A DNA stretch of 64,000 nucleotides from Streptococcus ratti FA-1 = DSM 20564. GTDB taxonomy: Bacteria; Bacillota; Bacilli; Lactobacillales; Streptococcaceae. This document shows, piece after piece, positions 1 to 8,300 of this stretch. The position numbers were made by a program, and so were the translations under genes. Location of the stretch: assembly GCF_000286075.1 (NCBI RefSeq), contig NZ_AJTZ01000003.1:62001-126000 (forward strand), in the 5' to 3' direction. A model generated the notes under the pieces. The model had not been told where the DNA came from and searched no databases. It saw only the letters and a program-made list of their open reading frames with translations. Every line of letters begins with the position of its first letter. Within the stretch, counting starts at the first letter, position 1.

Positions 1-24
1 TTTCACGTTTTTAGAAGACAAACT

Positions 25-48
25 AAAAAGACCCCTCAAGGTCTTTTT
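25..48 (-). terminator. Terminator of the rpsF-ssb-rpsR operon
   Basis: On the minus strand this reads AAAAAGACC, a six-base loop, then GGTCTTTTT. It is a hairpin with a U tract directly after the rpsR stop codon. On the plus strand the flanking A run also gives a U tract, so it may act in both directions. Confidence 0.85.
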
Positions 49-49
49 A

Positions 50-289
50 TTAATCTTCATTTACAAAAGGCATAAGTGCCATTACGCGAGCGCGTTTGAT
101 TGCAGTTGTTACTTTACGTTGGTTCTTAGCTGAAGTACCTGTTACGCGGCGTGGAAGAATTTTTCCGCGCTCTGAAACAAAACGGCTAAGCAATTCAGTA
201 TCTTTATAATCAACATATTCAATCTTGTTAGCTGCGATATAGTCAACTTTTTTACGGCGTTTAAATCCGCCACGACGTTGTTGAGCCAT
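50..289 (-). CDS. rpsR: 30S ribosomal protein S18
   Basis: The 79-residue product is ribosomal protein S18, which binds next to S6 on the platform of the small subunit. It is rich in Lys and Arg, starts [14 protein letters not shown] and carries the family core around residues 18-60 ([16 protein letters not shown], then the [15 protein letters not shown] stretch). Length and start are normal for Firmicutes. It is the last gene of the rpsF-ssb-rpsR operon: ssb ends about 60 bases upstream and a hairpin terminator follows immediately. A good Shine-Dalgarno (AAAGGAGAAA) precedes the ATG. The assignment is secure. Confidence 0.98.
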   Translation of the reverse strand: MAQQRRGGFKRRKKVDYIAANKIEYVDYKDTELLSRFVSERGKILPRRVTGTSAKNQRKVTTAIKRARVMALMPFVNED

Positions 290-347
290 GTTTTTCTCCT
301 TTATATTATTGTTGTTTCAAGTTTTATACTTGAGTTGTCCATATCCA

Positions 348-839
348 TTAGAATGGTAGATCGTCATCTGAAATGTCCATTGGATTTGAATTACCAAATG
401 GGCTTTCGTCACGACCAAAGTTAGGTGTTTGTGATTGTGAAGCATCCTGCTGGGAAGAGAAATTACTTCCGCCAAAATTGCCGCCAGTATTATAACTACC
501 CGATTGAGCTTCACGTGTAGCACGGCTTTCCAAAATTTGGAAATTGTCAGCAACAACCTCTGTGACATAAACACGCTGACCCTGCTGATTTTCATAATTA
601 CGGGTTTGAATACGGCCTGTAATTCCAAGCAGGGTACCTTTTTTAGCCCAGTTGGCTAAATTTTCAGCCTGCTGGCGCCAAATCACGATATTAATGAAGT
701 CAGCTTCACGTTCACCATTTTGATTTTTAAAATTACGGTTAACCGCAAGCGTGAAAGTTGCAACAGCTTGATTACTTGGAGTGTAACGAAGCTCAGCATC
801 ACGAGTCATGCGACCAACAAGTACTACATTATTAATCAT
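348..839 (-). CDS. ssb: Single-stranded DNA-binding protein SSB
   Basis: This 163-residue protein is the replicative single-strand DNA-binding protein. The OB fold covers about residues 1-105 and begins [21 protein letters not shown] Gly/Asn/Ser/Gln-rich flexible linker follows, and the tail ends in the acidic tip DDDLPF that docks partner proteins. It sits between rpsF (17 bases upstream) and rpsR, the usual operon order in Firmicutes, so it is co-transcribed with the ribosomal genes from the promoter ahead of rpsF. Length and start codon are typical. Confidence 0.98.
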   Translation of the reverse strand: MINNVVLVGRMTRDAELRYTPSNQAVATFTLAVNRNFKNQNGEREADFINIVIWRQQAENLANWAKKGTLLGITGRIQTRNYENQQGQRVYVTEVVADNFQILESRATREAQSGSYNTGGNFGGSNFSSQQDASQSQTPNFGRDESPFGNSNPMDISDDDLPF

Positions 840-856
840 AAACTACCACTACTTTC

Positions 857-1147
857 TTAAGCGTCAAGTTTAACGATCATATGACGAAGAATATCACCAT
901 TGATTTTTGACAGACGGTCAAACTCGTCAAGAGCTACGGCGTCCTCAGCCTCAACATTGACAATATGGTAGAGTCCTTCACGGAAATCTTGGATTTCGTA
1001 TGCAAGACGGCGTTTTTCCCAATCTTTTGATTCAACAACAGTTGCACCGTTGTTGGTCAAGATAGAGTCAAAGCGTTCTACCAAAGCATTCTTTGCTTCT
1101 TCTTCAATGTTTGGACGAATAATATAAAGAATTTCGTACTTTGCCAT
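857..1147 (-). CDS. rpsF: 30S ribosomal protein S6
   Basis: S6 is the partner of S18 in the platform of the 30S subunit. The open frame extends upstream, but the real start is the ATG at 1147, giving 96 residues ([17 protein letters not shown]...). It is preceded by a strong AGGAGGAAAA ribosome site and matches the family N terminus. The frame before it covers the untranslated leader and has no S6-like sequence. It is the first gene of rpsF-ssb-rpsR. A sigma-A promoter with ideal spacing and two small leader hairpins lie upstream, so the operon may be autoregulated by S6:S18 as in other Firmicutes. Confidence 0.97.
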   Translation of the reverse strand: MAKYEILYIIRPNIEEEAKNALVERFDSILTNNGATVVESKDWEKRRLAYEIQDFREGLYHIVNVEAEDAVALDEFDRLSKINGDILRHMIVKLDA

Positions 1148-1176
1148 TGATTTTTCCTCCTTTTGGACTAATGACC

Positions 1177-1212
1177 CATGGTCTTTGCCATGAGTAAGTG
1201 AGGGATACTCAC
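1177..1212 (-). promoter_or_regulatory. rpsF leader with two small hairpins (candidate S6:S18 leader)
   Basis: The 5' leader of rpsF holds two short stems: GTGAG/CTCAC at 1198-1212 and CATGG/CCATG at 1177-1192, the latter close to the ribosome site. S6:S18 leader RNAs that autoregulate rpsF are known in Firmicutes. I only see the stems and have not matched the full consensus, so this is tentative. Confidence 0.35.
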
Positions 1213-1220
1213 GAAATATT

Positions 1221-1249
1221 ATTATACAAAAATTATAGAACAAATGCAA
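1221..1249 (-). promoter_or_regulatory. Promoter of rpsF-ssb-rpsR
   Basis: On the minus strand TTGCAT (1244-1249) is followed after exactly 17 bases by TATAAT (1221-1226). Both boxes are near consensus, as expected for a ribosomal protein operon. Confidence 0.85.
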
Positions 1250-1342
1250 GGACTTTCCTAAAAGTAAGCAAAGATTGGGAGCAAACCAAAAATCAGCAGA
1301 CATCAAATCAATTTTGTATTCCCAATCACTGTTTCATACTAT

Positions 1343-1393
1343 TATTGCAGTACAAGGTTCGGGACTGAAACAGCTCTGTCCCAGCCCTTTTTG
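1343..1393 (-). terminator. Hairpin with GGGAC/GTCCC stem between nitroreductase and rpsF
   Basis: A stem of the GGGACTGA ... TCTGTCCC type followed by a pyrimidine-rich AGCCCTTTTT tract lies downstream of the leftward nitroreductase gene start side and upstream of rpsF. The U tract is on the plus strand, so it would stop rightward transcription. Similar GACA/TGTC hairpins recur in this window and look like a species-typical terminator or repeat. Confidence 0.4.
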
Positions 1394-1398
1394 ATTCT

Positions 1399-2049
1399 TT
1401 AAAGAAAATCACTGATTTTCTCAACCGGATAACGCTGGGAATGAAATTCTTCCGGCTGTTTATCAGGATCAGGCTTGCCAACAGCAATTGCCATACAAGG
1501 CACATAACGCTCTGGATTTAGCCCCAAGGTCTCAGCAGCAAGACTGGAGTTATAACCTTGAATAGCATTCGTTTCATAGCCATGAGCTCGTGCAATCAGC
1601 ATGAACTGCATGGCTGCCAAAGCACTGTTGATCTTAGCATCAAATAAGAGTGCTTCCCGACTTGCATTTTCATATAAAGGCAGAAAAGTTTTTAAAACTT
1701 CATCTCTTTTTTCAGGGCTTATCTGTCCGTCGTCGCAGGCTTTATTCCACAAATCACGATAAGATTTATAAGCTTCAGTATCACCAAAGATCATGACAAT
1801 AGCTGATGCAGTTTCCAGCTGCGGTGTATTAAAACGCATAAAGAAAGTACGCAGTTTTTCCTTGCCTTCTTCACTGTCAATAACAAGAAAATGCCAAGGC
1901 TGCAGATTGCAGGCTGACGGTGCTGTACGGGTTTCATCAATCATCTGAGCCATTTCATCACGGCTAATTTTGACAGCAGAATCAAAATGGCGTACGGAAT
2001 GACGGTTTAAAAGAATGTCAGCGAAATTATTATTTACAAAGTTTGTCAT
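1399..2049 (-). CDS. Nitroreductase-family NAD(P)H:FMN oxidoreductase
   Basis: The product (216 residues from the preferred start) belongs to the nitroreductase family, FMN-dependent homodimers that reduce nitroaromatics, quinones or flavins with NAD(P)H. The FMN-binding N terminus is visible as LLNRHSVRHFD, followed by the family signature TAPSACNLQPWHFLVI around residues 43-58. The conserved Gly-rich stretch GYETNAIQGYN lies near residue 160. The frame opens eight codons earlier, but the ATG at 2049 has a well-placed AAAGGAG and gives the usual N terminus. It stands alone, and its physiological substrate cannot be told from sequence. Confidence 0.88.
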   Translation of the reverse strand: MTNFVNNNFADILLNRHSVRHFDSAVKISRDEMAQMIDETRTAPSACNLQPWHFLVIDSEEGKEKLRTFFMRFNTPQLETASAIVMIFGDTEAYKSYRDLWNKACDDGQISPEKRDEVLKTFLPLYENASREALLFDAKINSALAAMQFMLIARAHGYETNAIQGYNSSLAAETLGLNPERYVPCMAIAVGKPDPDKQPEEFHSQRYPVEKISDFL

Positions 2050-2117
2050 CTTATCGGTCTCCTTTATCAACAAAATTTTACGGATTCTTGTAATCCAGAA
2101 GTTCTGTCAGCAATGAA

Positions 2118-2136
2118 GTAGACTCAATGAGTCTAC
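2118..2136. promoter_or_regulatory. Perfect 9+1+9 palindrome upstream of the nitroreductase gene
   Basis: GTAGACTCA and TGAGTCTAC flank a single base about 70 bases upstream of the nitroreductase start. The size and symmetry suit a dimeric repressor site, but no regulator can be named. It could instead be a small hairpin. Confidence 0.35.
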
Positions 2137-2182
2137 CAGTGGCACTAAACTTAATAAAGCCGTAAGAGAGTGTATATACACA

Positions 2183-2216
2183 AACCCCGACGATTTACAC
2201 GCTCATCGTCGGGGTT
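2183..2216. terminator. Strong GC-rich hairpin (11-bp perfect stem)
   Basis: AACCCCGACGA and TCGTCGGGGTT pair perfectly across a 12-base loop. The plus-strand tail is CCTTCTGCTTTT and the minus-strand tail is TGTGTATATA, so neither has a clean U tract. It probably ends the leftward transcript from the 2.8-kb promoter before the nitroreductase gene. Confidence 0.5.
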
Positions 2217-2624
2217 CCTTCTGCTTTTACAATTAAAGTGTCATTGGACTTCTCCTTTGCACTTTTTTGATTTTCAAGGAGTTATTCACTATTTTCATAG
2301 TCTTTCTGATTTATCTCTAAAATGGTAGACCTCCTTTAATATTCTATTTAAATTAAGAATTACTAGGTCTTTGAGCTCTCCAACCTAACTTATCTACCTA
2401 GACTGTCGACCATAACTTTATTTTTATTTATCAAAGCAGGGGCATTACTCGCGAGCATTTTACTTATAGGGATTTTAAATAACGACCACCCAAAACTTCC
2501 TTCTTATACAATCGTTTCTGGTCACTTATTCTTCATATCCTGATTATAATCTTCAATCGCCCTCTTGCTTTTTTCACATCTACAATAAAACTAAAACATT
2601 ATTTGTAAAGTTACTGCCTACCGT
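2217..2624. other. Gene-poor stretch without a supportable gene
   Basis: I see no ORF with good start signals here. The plus strand can be read at about 2414-2539 as a roughly 40-codon hydrophobic stretch (LFIKAGALLASILLIGILNN) without a start codon. The minus strand has a few SD-like AAAGGAGG sequences followed by stops. It may be a decayed gene. Confidence 0.4.
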
Positions 2625-2672
2625 CTATTCTTTGTCACCGTTCTTATAGCGACCTACATCAAACATCAACAT
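2625..2672 (-). CDS. Tiny ORF, 15 residues, RYKNGD motif
   Basis: This is a possible micro-protein, MLMFDVGRYKNGDKE, with an AGGAGG eight bases before the ATG. It lies about 50 bases downstream of a second tiny ORF with the same core. Both follow one good promoter. The shared RYKNGD in two neighbouring reading frames, each with its own ribosome site, argues that they are translated and related by duplication. I do not recognise the family; the function is unknown. Confidence 0.4.
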   Translation of the reverse strand: MLMFDVGRYKNGDKE

Positions 2673-2720
2673 AAGCGCCACCTCCTGCTTTAACAAAAAA
2701 CTAATGGTTTATAGAAATAT

Positions 2721-2762
2721 TTAATCTCCGTTTTTATACCGTGCGATATTCAATCTTACCAT
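2721..2762 (-). CDS. Tiny ORF, 13 residues, RYKNGD motif
   Basis: The first ORF after the promoter at 2811-2839 encodes MVRLNIARYKNGD. It has an excellent AAGGAGG seven bases before its ATG. The last seven residues resemble those of the next tiny ORF (ARYKNGD versus GRYKNGD). It is too short for ordinary gene callers. The function is unknown; leader peptide, signalling peptide or cut-down remnant are all possible. Confidence 0.42.
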   Translation of the reverse strand: MVRLNIARYKNGD

Positions 2763-2810
2763 AAGAATTCCTCCTTATCGTTAATGATTTCTTATCTTCT
2801 TTCTAAGTTT

Positions 2811-2839
2811 ATTTTATCGTAACCGCTTACATTTGTCAA
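2811..2839 (-). promoter_or_regulatory. Strong leftward promoter with internal cre site
   Basis: On the minus strand TTGACA (2834-2839) and TAAAAT (2811-2816) are spaced by exactly 17 bases. Inside the spacer lies TGTAAGCGGTTACG (2818-2831), which fits the CcpA cre consensus TGNAARCGNWWWCA except for the last base. Catabolite repression of the tiny ORFs is therefore likely. Confidence 0.7.
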
Positions 2840-2884
2840 GATAAAACTGTCAAAAATATAACTTTTTTGGAAAATAAATCAGCA

Positions 2885-2895
2885 TTTGCTACAAT
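2885..2895 (+). promoter_or_regulatory. Extended -10 promoter of mutY, start codon at the expected +1
   Basis: TTTGCTACAAT contains an extended -10 (TGNTACAAT, with TACAAT at 2890-2895). The mutY ATG begins at 2902, only seven bases on, where transcription should start. No ribosome site can fit, so the mRNA is probably leaderless. Confidence 0.65.
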
Positions 2896-2901
2896 AGACT
2901 T

Positions 2902-4053
2902 ATGCTAGATTTAAATGATTACGGTATAACAATGTGGGAAGCAGACAAGATTGCCTCCTTCCGAAAAACCTTATTAGCTTGGTATGATCAGGAAAAGCGT
3001 GATTTGCCTTGGCGCCGAACAAAAGATCCCTACCGCATCTGGGTCTCTGAAATCATGCTGCAGCAAACTCAGGTAGCGACGGTTATCCCCTACTATGAAC
3101 GTTTTTTGGACTGGTTTCCCAGTATTCAAGACTTAGCACAGGCCGCCGAGGAACAATTGCTTAAGGCCTGGGAAGGTTTAGGCTATTACTCCCGTGTGCG
3201 CAACATGCAAACGGCTGCCCGGCAGGTTATGGAAAAACATGGTGGACATTTTCCCAATACTTACGAAGATATTGCTGCTTTAAAGGGAATCGGGCCTTAC
3301 ACAGCTGGAGCTATTGCTAGTATCGCTTTTGATTTGCCTGAACCAGCGGTTGATGGCAATGTCATGCGGGTTATGGCCAGACTTTTTGAAGTTGACTATG
3401 ATATTGGCGCTCCTAAAAACCGGAAAATTTTTCAGGCTATAACAAAAATCCTTATTGATCCTAAGCGGCCCGGTGATTTTAATCAGGCCTTAATGGACTT
3501 GGGGACAGATATTGAGGCAGCTAAAAATCCAAGACCAGAAGAAAACCCTGTTCGCTCTTTCAGTGCTGCCTATCTCCATGGGACAATGGACAAATACCCT
3601 ATTAAACTGCCTAAGAAAAAACCGCGTCCTGTGCAAATACAAGCTTTTATTATTCGCAACCAAAAAGGCGACTTTTTGCTTGAAAAAAATAATAAGGGCC
3701 GTTTACTGGCAGGCTTTTGGACATTTCCGCTTATGGAAACGGACTTTATCAGCCAGCAGCTGAATCTCTTTGAAAATGATGAGACGGCCATTTTAGAAAC
3801 GCAGTCACAAAAACATATTTTTTCAGAGGATTATCAGCTTACTGTCAACTGGTCTGATAAAATTTTTCAGCCTGTCAAACATACTTTCAGCCATCAAAAA
3901 TGGCAGATTGAGCTGACAGAAGGCTTTACAACTGCTGACAGTCTTTCTGCTGAGCATGAGCTCTGCTGGGTTCCTGCCCAAGACTTTAAACGTTTTCCCA
4001 TGGCTGCACCTCAGAAAAAAATGATAGAAACCTATTTGAAAACCGGTCTCTAA
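2902..4053 (+). CDS. mutY: A/G-specific adenine DNA glycosylase MutY, iron-sulphur cysteines absent
   Basis: MutY removes adenine mispaired with 8-oxoguanine. The 383-residue protein has the catalytic N domain (WRRTKDPYRIWVSEIMLQQT near residues 39-58), the helix-hairpin-helix LKGIGPYTAGAIASIAF with the catalytic Asp in PAVDGNVMRV (near 153), and a C-terminal NUDIX-like 8-oxoG recognition domain from about residue 245. The oddity is the segment after LMDLGTDI. Typical MutY has four cysteines binding a [4Fe-4S] cluster here, but this protein reads EAAKNPRPEENPVRSFS with no cysteine. Cluster-less MutY proteins are known in some lactic bacteria. The start at 2902 coincides with the predicted transcription start. 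Confidence 0.96.
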   Translation: MLDLNDYGITMWEADKIASFRKTLLAWYDQEKRDLPWRRTKDPYRIWVSEIMLQQTQVATVIPYYERFLDWFPSIQDLAQAAEEQLLKAWEGLGYYSRVRNMQTAARQVMEKHGGHFPNTYEDIAALKGIGPYTAGAIASIAFDLPEPAVDGNVMRVMARLFEVDYDIGAPKNRKIFQAITKILIDPKRPGDFNQALMDLGTDIEAAKNPRPEENPVRSFSAAYLHGTMDKYPIKLPKKKPRPVQIQAFIIRNQKGDFLLEKNNKGRLLAGFWTFPLMETDFISQQLNLFENDETAILETQSQKHIFSEDYQLTVNWSDKIFQPVKHTFSHQKWQIELTEGFTTADSLSAEHELCWVPAQDFKRFPMAAPQKKMIETYLKTGL

Positions 4054-4295
4054 AGTTAAGAGATCTTTTTCTCTTATTTTTCCTTTTTATGGAATCGTCT
4101 CAGCGGAAATCAGACAATTCTCCCTAATATTCCCTATTTGAAAGGGCAGTATCAGCCATTTCTGCCTCAGCAAAATTAATTTTGATCTTTAAGCTTTCTG
4201 AAAGAATTCTTTAAGCCTATCTTAAGGAATCGTTCGTATACTATAGTCATCCTAGCAATAGGATTCCTAAAAACTTTTCTTTTTCATAAATCTCC

Positions 4296-4327
4296 TAAAA
4301 AGGCCCTGAGAAATCAGGGTCCTTTTT
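4296..4327 (+). terminator. Terminator downstream of mutY
   Basis: GGCCCTGA and TCAGGGTCC pair across a GAAA loop and are followed by TTTTTTG. It lies about 245 bases after the mutY stop; the sequence in between shows no gene. Confidence 0.75.
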
Positions 4328-4396
4328 TGTCTTACATTTATCGGATCGAGTAAAAATCATCTGCTGCAGCAATCGTTTAGGACTGGATAAAAAATT

Positions 4397-4426
4397 AAGA
4401 GATTGAGACTTTCATCTCAACCTCTT
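4397..4426 (-). terminator. Terminator of trxA
   Basis: On the minus strand AAGAGGTTGAGA and TCTCAATCTCTT form a long stem, followed by AATTTTTTATCC. It lies 25 bases after the trxA stop. Confidence 0.85.
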
Positions 4427-4451
4427 CCTCTTTACTGATAACATACAACGA

Positions 4452-4766
4452 TTAACTAAGCTCAGCTACAATAGACTTAAGCTGATCTTTTGTGTGAACA
4501 CCGGCTACTTGTTTCACAACTTCGCCATTTTTCTTAAAAAGCAGTGTTGGAATGCTCATGATGCCAAATTGCTGCGCTGTATTCGGATTTTCATCCACAT
4601 CAATTTTGACAATTTTGAGTTCATCTTCACTCAGTTCTTCTGAAAGCTGTTCAAGGATTGGGGCCTGCATGAGACAGGGGCCGCACCAAGTTGCCCAGAA
4701 ATCAACAAGAACAAGACCGTCTTTTGTTTCTGCTTCAAAGTTCGCATCTGTAACTACCTTTGCCAT
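4452..4766 (-). CDS. trxA: Thioredoxin
   Basis: This 104-residue protein is thioredoxin, the cytosolic dithiol reductant for ribonucleotide reductase and oxidised proteins. The active site WCGPC lies near residues 27-31 in the classic context [12 protein letters not shown], and the cis-Pro loop [11 protein letters not shown] is near residue 71. The frame opens at 4787, but the ATG at 4766 has AAGGAG nine bases upstream and gives the usual MAKVVTD N terminus. The residue after the second cysteine is Leu where many thioredoxins have Arg or Lys. It follows mutS2 in the same direction and has its own terminator. Confidence 0.97.
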   Translation of the reverse strand: MAKVVTDANFEAETKDGLVLVDFWATWCGPCLMQAPILEQLSEELSEDELKIVKIDVDENPNTAQQFGIMSIPTLLFKKNGEVVKQVAGVHTKDQLKSIVAELS

Positions 4767-4840
4767 ATATAAATTCTCCTTCATCATTTTGATAAGCCTA
4801 TTCTACACCAAAAGCTATCGTTTGCCTAATATTTGCTACG

Positions 4841-7171
4841 CTATTTAAAGGTAACGATTGTTGCTCCTGAGCCGCCTGCATTTTGGGGGGCATAGCCAAA
4901 TTCTTTAACGTTTTTATTGCGCCGCAGATATTTGGTAACGCCCTCTCGGATAACACCGGTTCCAATTCCGTGAATAATATCAACCTGAGCCATATTATTG
5001 AGCAGCGCCTGGTCAATGAACTCATCTAGCTCCTGCATAGCCTCCTCATAGCGTTTACCGCGTAAATCAAGCCGGGCGCGGGGAACTTTTTGAGAGCTTC
5101 TCTTGACCACCTGAACTTGTTTTTTCGGCGGATTTTTTGCACTGTCTTTTTTTATCAAATCAAATTCATTTTCCTGCAGGGTCATTTTGATTAAACCGAC
5201 CTGAGCCTCCCAGCGGCCGTCCTTAAGCTGGCTGACCAAGGTACCTCTTTGTCCGTAGCCGCTGACGATAATATCATCTCCCACTCGAGCTGCTCGCTTT
5301 TTCTTAGCTTTTTTGAGAACCCTATTTTTTGAAAGATCAGCTTCGGGTGCCAGAACTTTAAGCTGGCTTTTGGCTTCGATAACTTCATGCGGCTTAAGCT
5401 GCGACTTTGCCTTGAGACTCTTTAGAATACTGTCGCTTTCAGCCAAAGCCTTATCAACAATTTCCTGAGCCTTAGCCCTTGCCTTGTCCAACTCCTTATC
5501 TCTGGCGTGTGAGAATTCATTGTACAATTTTTTGACCGCACGGTTGAACTTTAAATTTTCCTGTTCAACTTCACGGATATTATCCAATCGCCTGCGGCTT
5601 TCAATTGTCTGACTTTCCAAACGCTCAATAATCCGATTGACATCAGAATCCGTATCTGTCAGATTTTCAGCTTCTGAAACAATTATTTCTGAAAGGCCCA
5701 GACGGCGGGCTATCTCAAAGGCATTGGAACGTCCCGGAACGCCCTGCATAAAATGATAAGTGGGACTTAGCGTTACCATGTCAAATTCCATGCTAGCATT
5801 TTCCACATAATCAGACTCAATACCATAAGCCTTAAGTTCTGGATAATGTGTAGTGACCATGGTCTTGATATTAGACAGGCGCAAATGTTCCAGTATACTC
5901 ATGGCTAGAGCTGCTCCTTCCTGCGGATCTGTACCGGCACCAAGTTCATCAAAAAGGACCAAACTGTCTTTATCGGCTGCCTGCAAGATATCAACAATAT
6001 GTGTCATGTGACTTGAAAAAGTTGACAAACTTTGTTCAATGGACTGCTCATCACCAATATCAGCAAATATTTCCTTAAAGATGGCGGTTTTACTCCCTTG
6101 ATCAGCCAGAATGGGAAGGCCTGACTGAGCCATCAGCTGGGTTATCCCCAGCGTCTTTAGCATAATAGTCTTACCGCCTGTATTAGGACCGGTAATTAAG
6201 ATAGCAGTTGTATCAGTGTCAAAATGCAGATCATTAGCTACCGGATGTGGCAGCAGAGGATGCCGGACGCCCAGCAGCTCAATGGTCTTATCAGCTGTCA
6301 GACTGGGAACAGACGCTTGATACTCTCTCATATAAAGATACTTGGCACGCACAAAATCAAGGTGCCCCAGCAGCCAAGCATTATTTCTAATAGCAGCTAC
6401 GACTGGACGCAGTCTGTCCGATAAGGCCTGCAAAATACGAGTCATTTCATGCCGCTCATCAGCACGCGCCTGTGTCATATCCTCATTGAGATTGACAACC
6501 GCTCTGGGTTCGATATAAACAGTGCTTCCAGAGGTAGAAATATCATGAACAACACCTGCAATCCGATGGCGGTAGGTATTTTTTACAGGCAAAACACTGC
6601 GGCCGTTGCGGCTGGCAATAAGGTTTTCAGCCAACAAGTCGCCCTGTTTTTTTAACATTTCCTGAAGAATCTGGCGAATCTGCTGCTCATTTTGCTGGAT
6701 CTTGTGACGGATCTGCCTTAATTCCGGGCTGGCAAAATCTTCAATAAAGCCGCTGTCATTAATCGCTTGCAAACTTCCCTGCAGATCGGGAAAGCTCTCA
6801 ATCTTTTCAAACAGGCGATCTAAAGCTGTTAATGAAACGTTCTCCAAATTATCATAAAAGTCCTTCATTTCAGCTGACAACTGCAGAACCTGCTTGAGCG
6901 CAAGCAGTTCCTGAATATTGAGATCAGCCCCTAATTCCAGACGGCGCAAGCTTTCAGAAATATCCTGACTGTGACCCAAGCCAAAGGAGCCGTACTCTTG
7001 ATAAATCTGCTCAATATCTGCCACTTCTTCAAAAGAACGCTCAATTTTAGCTTTATCAGCCATGGGCAGCAAACTGTCTAACTCTATTTGTCCCTGTTCG
7101 GTCTGCAAAAGACCGGCAAATTGTTTTTTGACCTTATCAAATTCTAAGGCCGTTAAAATCTTTGTATTCAT
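4841..7171 (-). CDS. mutS2: Endonuclease MutS2
   Basis: MutS2 is a MutS homologue without a mismatch-binding domain; it suppresses recombination and acts on stalled ribosomes and branched DNA. The 776-residue protein shows the MutS core, a Walker A motif [13 protein letters not shown] near residue 330 and Walker [15 protein letters not shown] long charged coiled-coil region covers about 510-600. The C-terminal Smr nuclease domain ([16 protein letters not shown] ... [12 protein letters not shown]) spans about residues 705-776. Length and architecture are standard. It lies upstream of trxA in the same direction and downstream of cvpA and zapA, a conserved streptococcal order. Confidence 0.97.
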   Translation of the reverse strand: MNTKILTALEFDKVKKQFAGLLQTEQGQIELDSLLPMADKAKIERSFEEVADIEQIYQEYGSFGLGHSQDISESLRRLELGADLNIQELLALKQVLQLSAEMKDFYDNLENVSLTALDRLFEKIESFPDLQGSLQAINDSGFIEDFASPELRQIRHKIQQNEQQIRQILQEMLKKQGDLLAENLIASRNGRSVLPVKNTYRHRIAGVVHDISTSGSTVYIEPRAVVNLNEDMTQARADERHEMTRILQALSDRLRPVVAAIRNNAWLLGHLDFVRAKYLYMREYQASVPSLTADKTIELLGVRHPLLPHPVANDLHFDTDTTAILITGPNTGGKTIMLKTLGITQLMAQSGLPILADQGSKTAIFKEIFADIGDEQSIEQSLSTFSSHMTHIVDILQAADKDSLVLFDELGAGTDPQEGAALAMSILEHLRLSNIKTMVTTHYPELKAYGIESDYVENASMEFDMVTLSPTYHFMQGVPGRSNAFEIARRLGLSEIIVSEAENLTDTDSDVNRIIERLESQTIESRRRLDNIREVEQENLKFNRAVKKLYNEFSHARDKELDKARAKAQEIVDKALAESDSILKSLKAKSQLKPHEVIEAKSQLKVLAPEADLSKNRVLKKAKKKRAARVGDDIIVSGYGQRGTLVSQLKDGRWEAQVGLIKMTLQENEFDLIKKDSAKNPPKKQVQVVKRSSQKVPRARLDLRGKRYEEAMQELDEFIDQALLNNMAQVDIIHGIGTGVIREGVTKYLRRNKNVKEFGYAPQNAGGSGATIVTFK

Positions 7172-7241
7172 GGCTTTATTATACCATAATGCCGTAAAAT
7201 GCCAGATACTAAAATCCGCAGCAAAAAAGCGAGGCCGAACC

Positions 7242-7787
7242 TCACTTCAATACTGCTGCTATCCAAAAATGACTGACAATCCATGAAAATAAAGGAAAGT
7301 TAATCAGCAAACGGATTACTGCGCTTCCTGTCAGAAAATTCTGGACTGCGGTGACAGGAACAGCTGCCAAAATACTAAAAAAAAGATTAAAGGACAGCAT
7401 GCTCACCAAAACTGCTAAGCCCCCGCTGACATAGGCAAAAACAGGCTTGTCAAAGCGTTCCAGCCTCACCAAGTGCACAAAAATGCCCAGCAGACGAAAA
7501 ATCAGATATGCTAAGACATAAAGGCTGAAAAAAGACAGACCCGCATAAAATACCTTATCCAATTCAAACAGACCCACTGAGCTAAAAAAAGTAACAGACG
7601 CACCTTCACTGGCATTGGAATAGGGCACCCACAGCGTTAGAACTTCAGCTAGCTGTTTATAGTAAAGTGCAGCAATTCCCAAGGAAATTAAACTGGCTGC
7701 AAAGTAATAAGCCTGTAAAATGATGCCGCGGCGATAGCCAATATAAAAATTCCAAGCTAAAAGCAAGAGAATTAAAAACGAAATCAT
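7242..7787 (-). CDS. CvpA-family membrane protein
   Basis: This 181-residue protein has four hydrophobic segments (about 1-20, 25-45, 80-105, 120-145) and matches the CvpA family in length and N-terminal pattern ([21 protein letters not shown]). The family is named after the E. coli colicin V production gene and its molecular role is still uncertain. The start codon overlaps the zapA stop as ATGA, so it is translationally coupled to zapA. The zapA-cvpA-mutS2 order is common in streptococci and lactic bacteria. Confidence 0.85.
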   Translation of the reverse strand: MISFLILLLLAWNFYIGYRRGIILQAYYFAASLISLGIAALYYKQLAEVLTLWVPYSNASEGASVTFFSSVGLFELDKVFYAGLSFFSLYVLAYLIFRLLGIFVHLVRLERFDKPVFAYVSGGLAVLVSMLSFNLFFSILAAVPVTAVQNFLTGSAVIRLLINFPLFSWIVSHFWIAAVLK

Positions 7788-8092
7788 TTTTTGGCCCCGT
7801 TTCGCTGCTGAGCCCGGCCTTTCAGAATAGACAATTCCTTAGTTCTGAATTTTTCCAGCTCTTCTTCTTTTTTGTCAAAATCAATTTCTCGACTGAGCTG
7901 GGTTGATAAGGCATTGATAGCCATCAAAATGGCAATCGTTTCATCATCGGCCTGAGGCAATTTTTCTTTAATAGCGTCATATTTTTCTTTAGCAACCCGT
8001 TCAATCTCTTCCATGAAGAGATTGTCTTTGTCAGTTGTCAGTGTTAATGTTTTTTCACCAAATGTGAATTTGTACCGATTTTTACTTGTCAT
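7784..8092 (-). CDS. zapA: Cell division protein ZapA-like
   Basis: The 102-residue protein resembles Firmicute ZapA, which bundles FtsZ filaments at the division ring. The N-terminal half fits the small beta domain (MTSKNRYKFTFGEKTLTLTT). The C-terminal half (residues 55-100) is a charged coiled coil starting AILMAINALSTQLSREI. It is first in the pair with cvpA, sharing the ATGA overlap, and mutS2 follows. Sequence conservation in this family is low, so part of the assignment rests on the gene order. Confidence 0.82.
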   Translation of the reverse strand: MTSKNRYKFTFGEKTLTLTTDKDNLFMEEIERVAKEKYDAIKEKLPQADDETIAILMAINALSTQLSREIDFDKKEEELEKFRTKELSILKGRAQQRNGAKK

Positions 8093-8284
8093 AAGTTCAC
8101 CTCAAATTTTATTATAGCGTAAAATCTTTTTTTCGTAAATTAGAGAATTTTTAATTTCTTGCAAAAAATCTCTCTCAAGCAAGAAAAACAGGAGAAATTC
8201 TTCCTTTTAACTTTTATAAAAAATTTTGATTCATTCTTTTATTATCTATATCACATTAGAATATTCCAAAGATTGGCTTTTTTA

Positions 8285-8293
8285 TGCTAAAAT
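8285..8293 (+). promoter_or_regulatory. Extended -10 promoter of rnhC, start codon at the expected +1
   Basis: TGCTAAAAT (TAAAAT at 8288-8293) is a good extended -10. The rnhC ATG starts at 8301, seven bases after it, exactly as at mutY. This predicts a leaderless transcript. Confidence 0.65.
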
Positions 8294-8300
8294 ATATCTT

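Noticed and set aside
317..628. A 103-codon minus-strand frame overlapping ssb
   Set aside because: It lies in another frame of the secure ssb gene and has no recognisable features.
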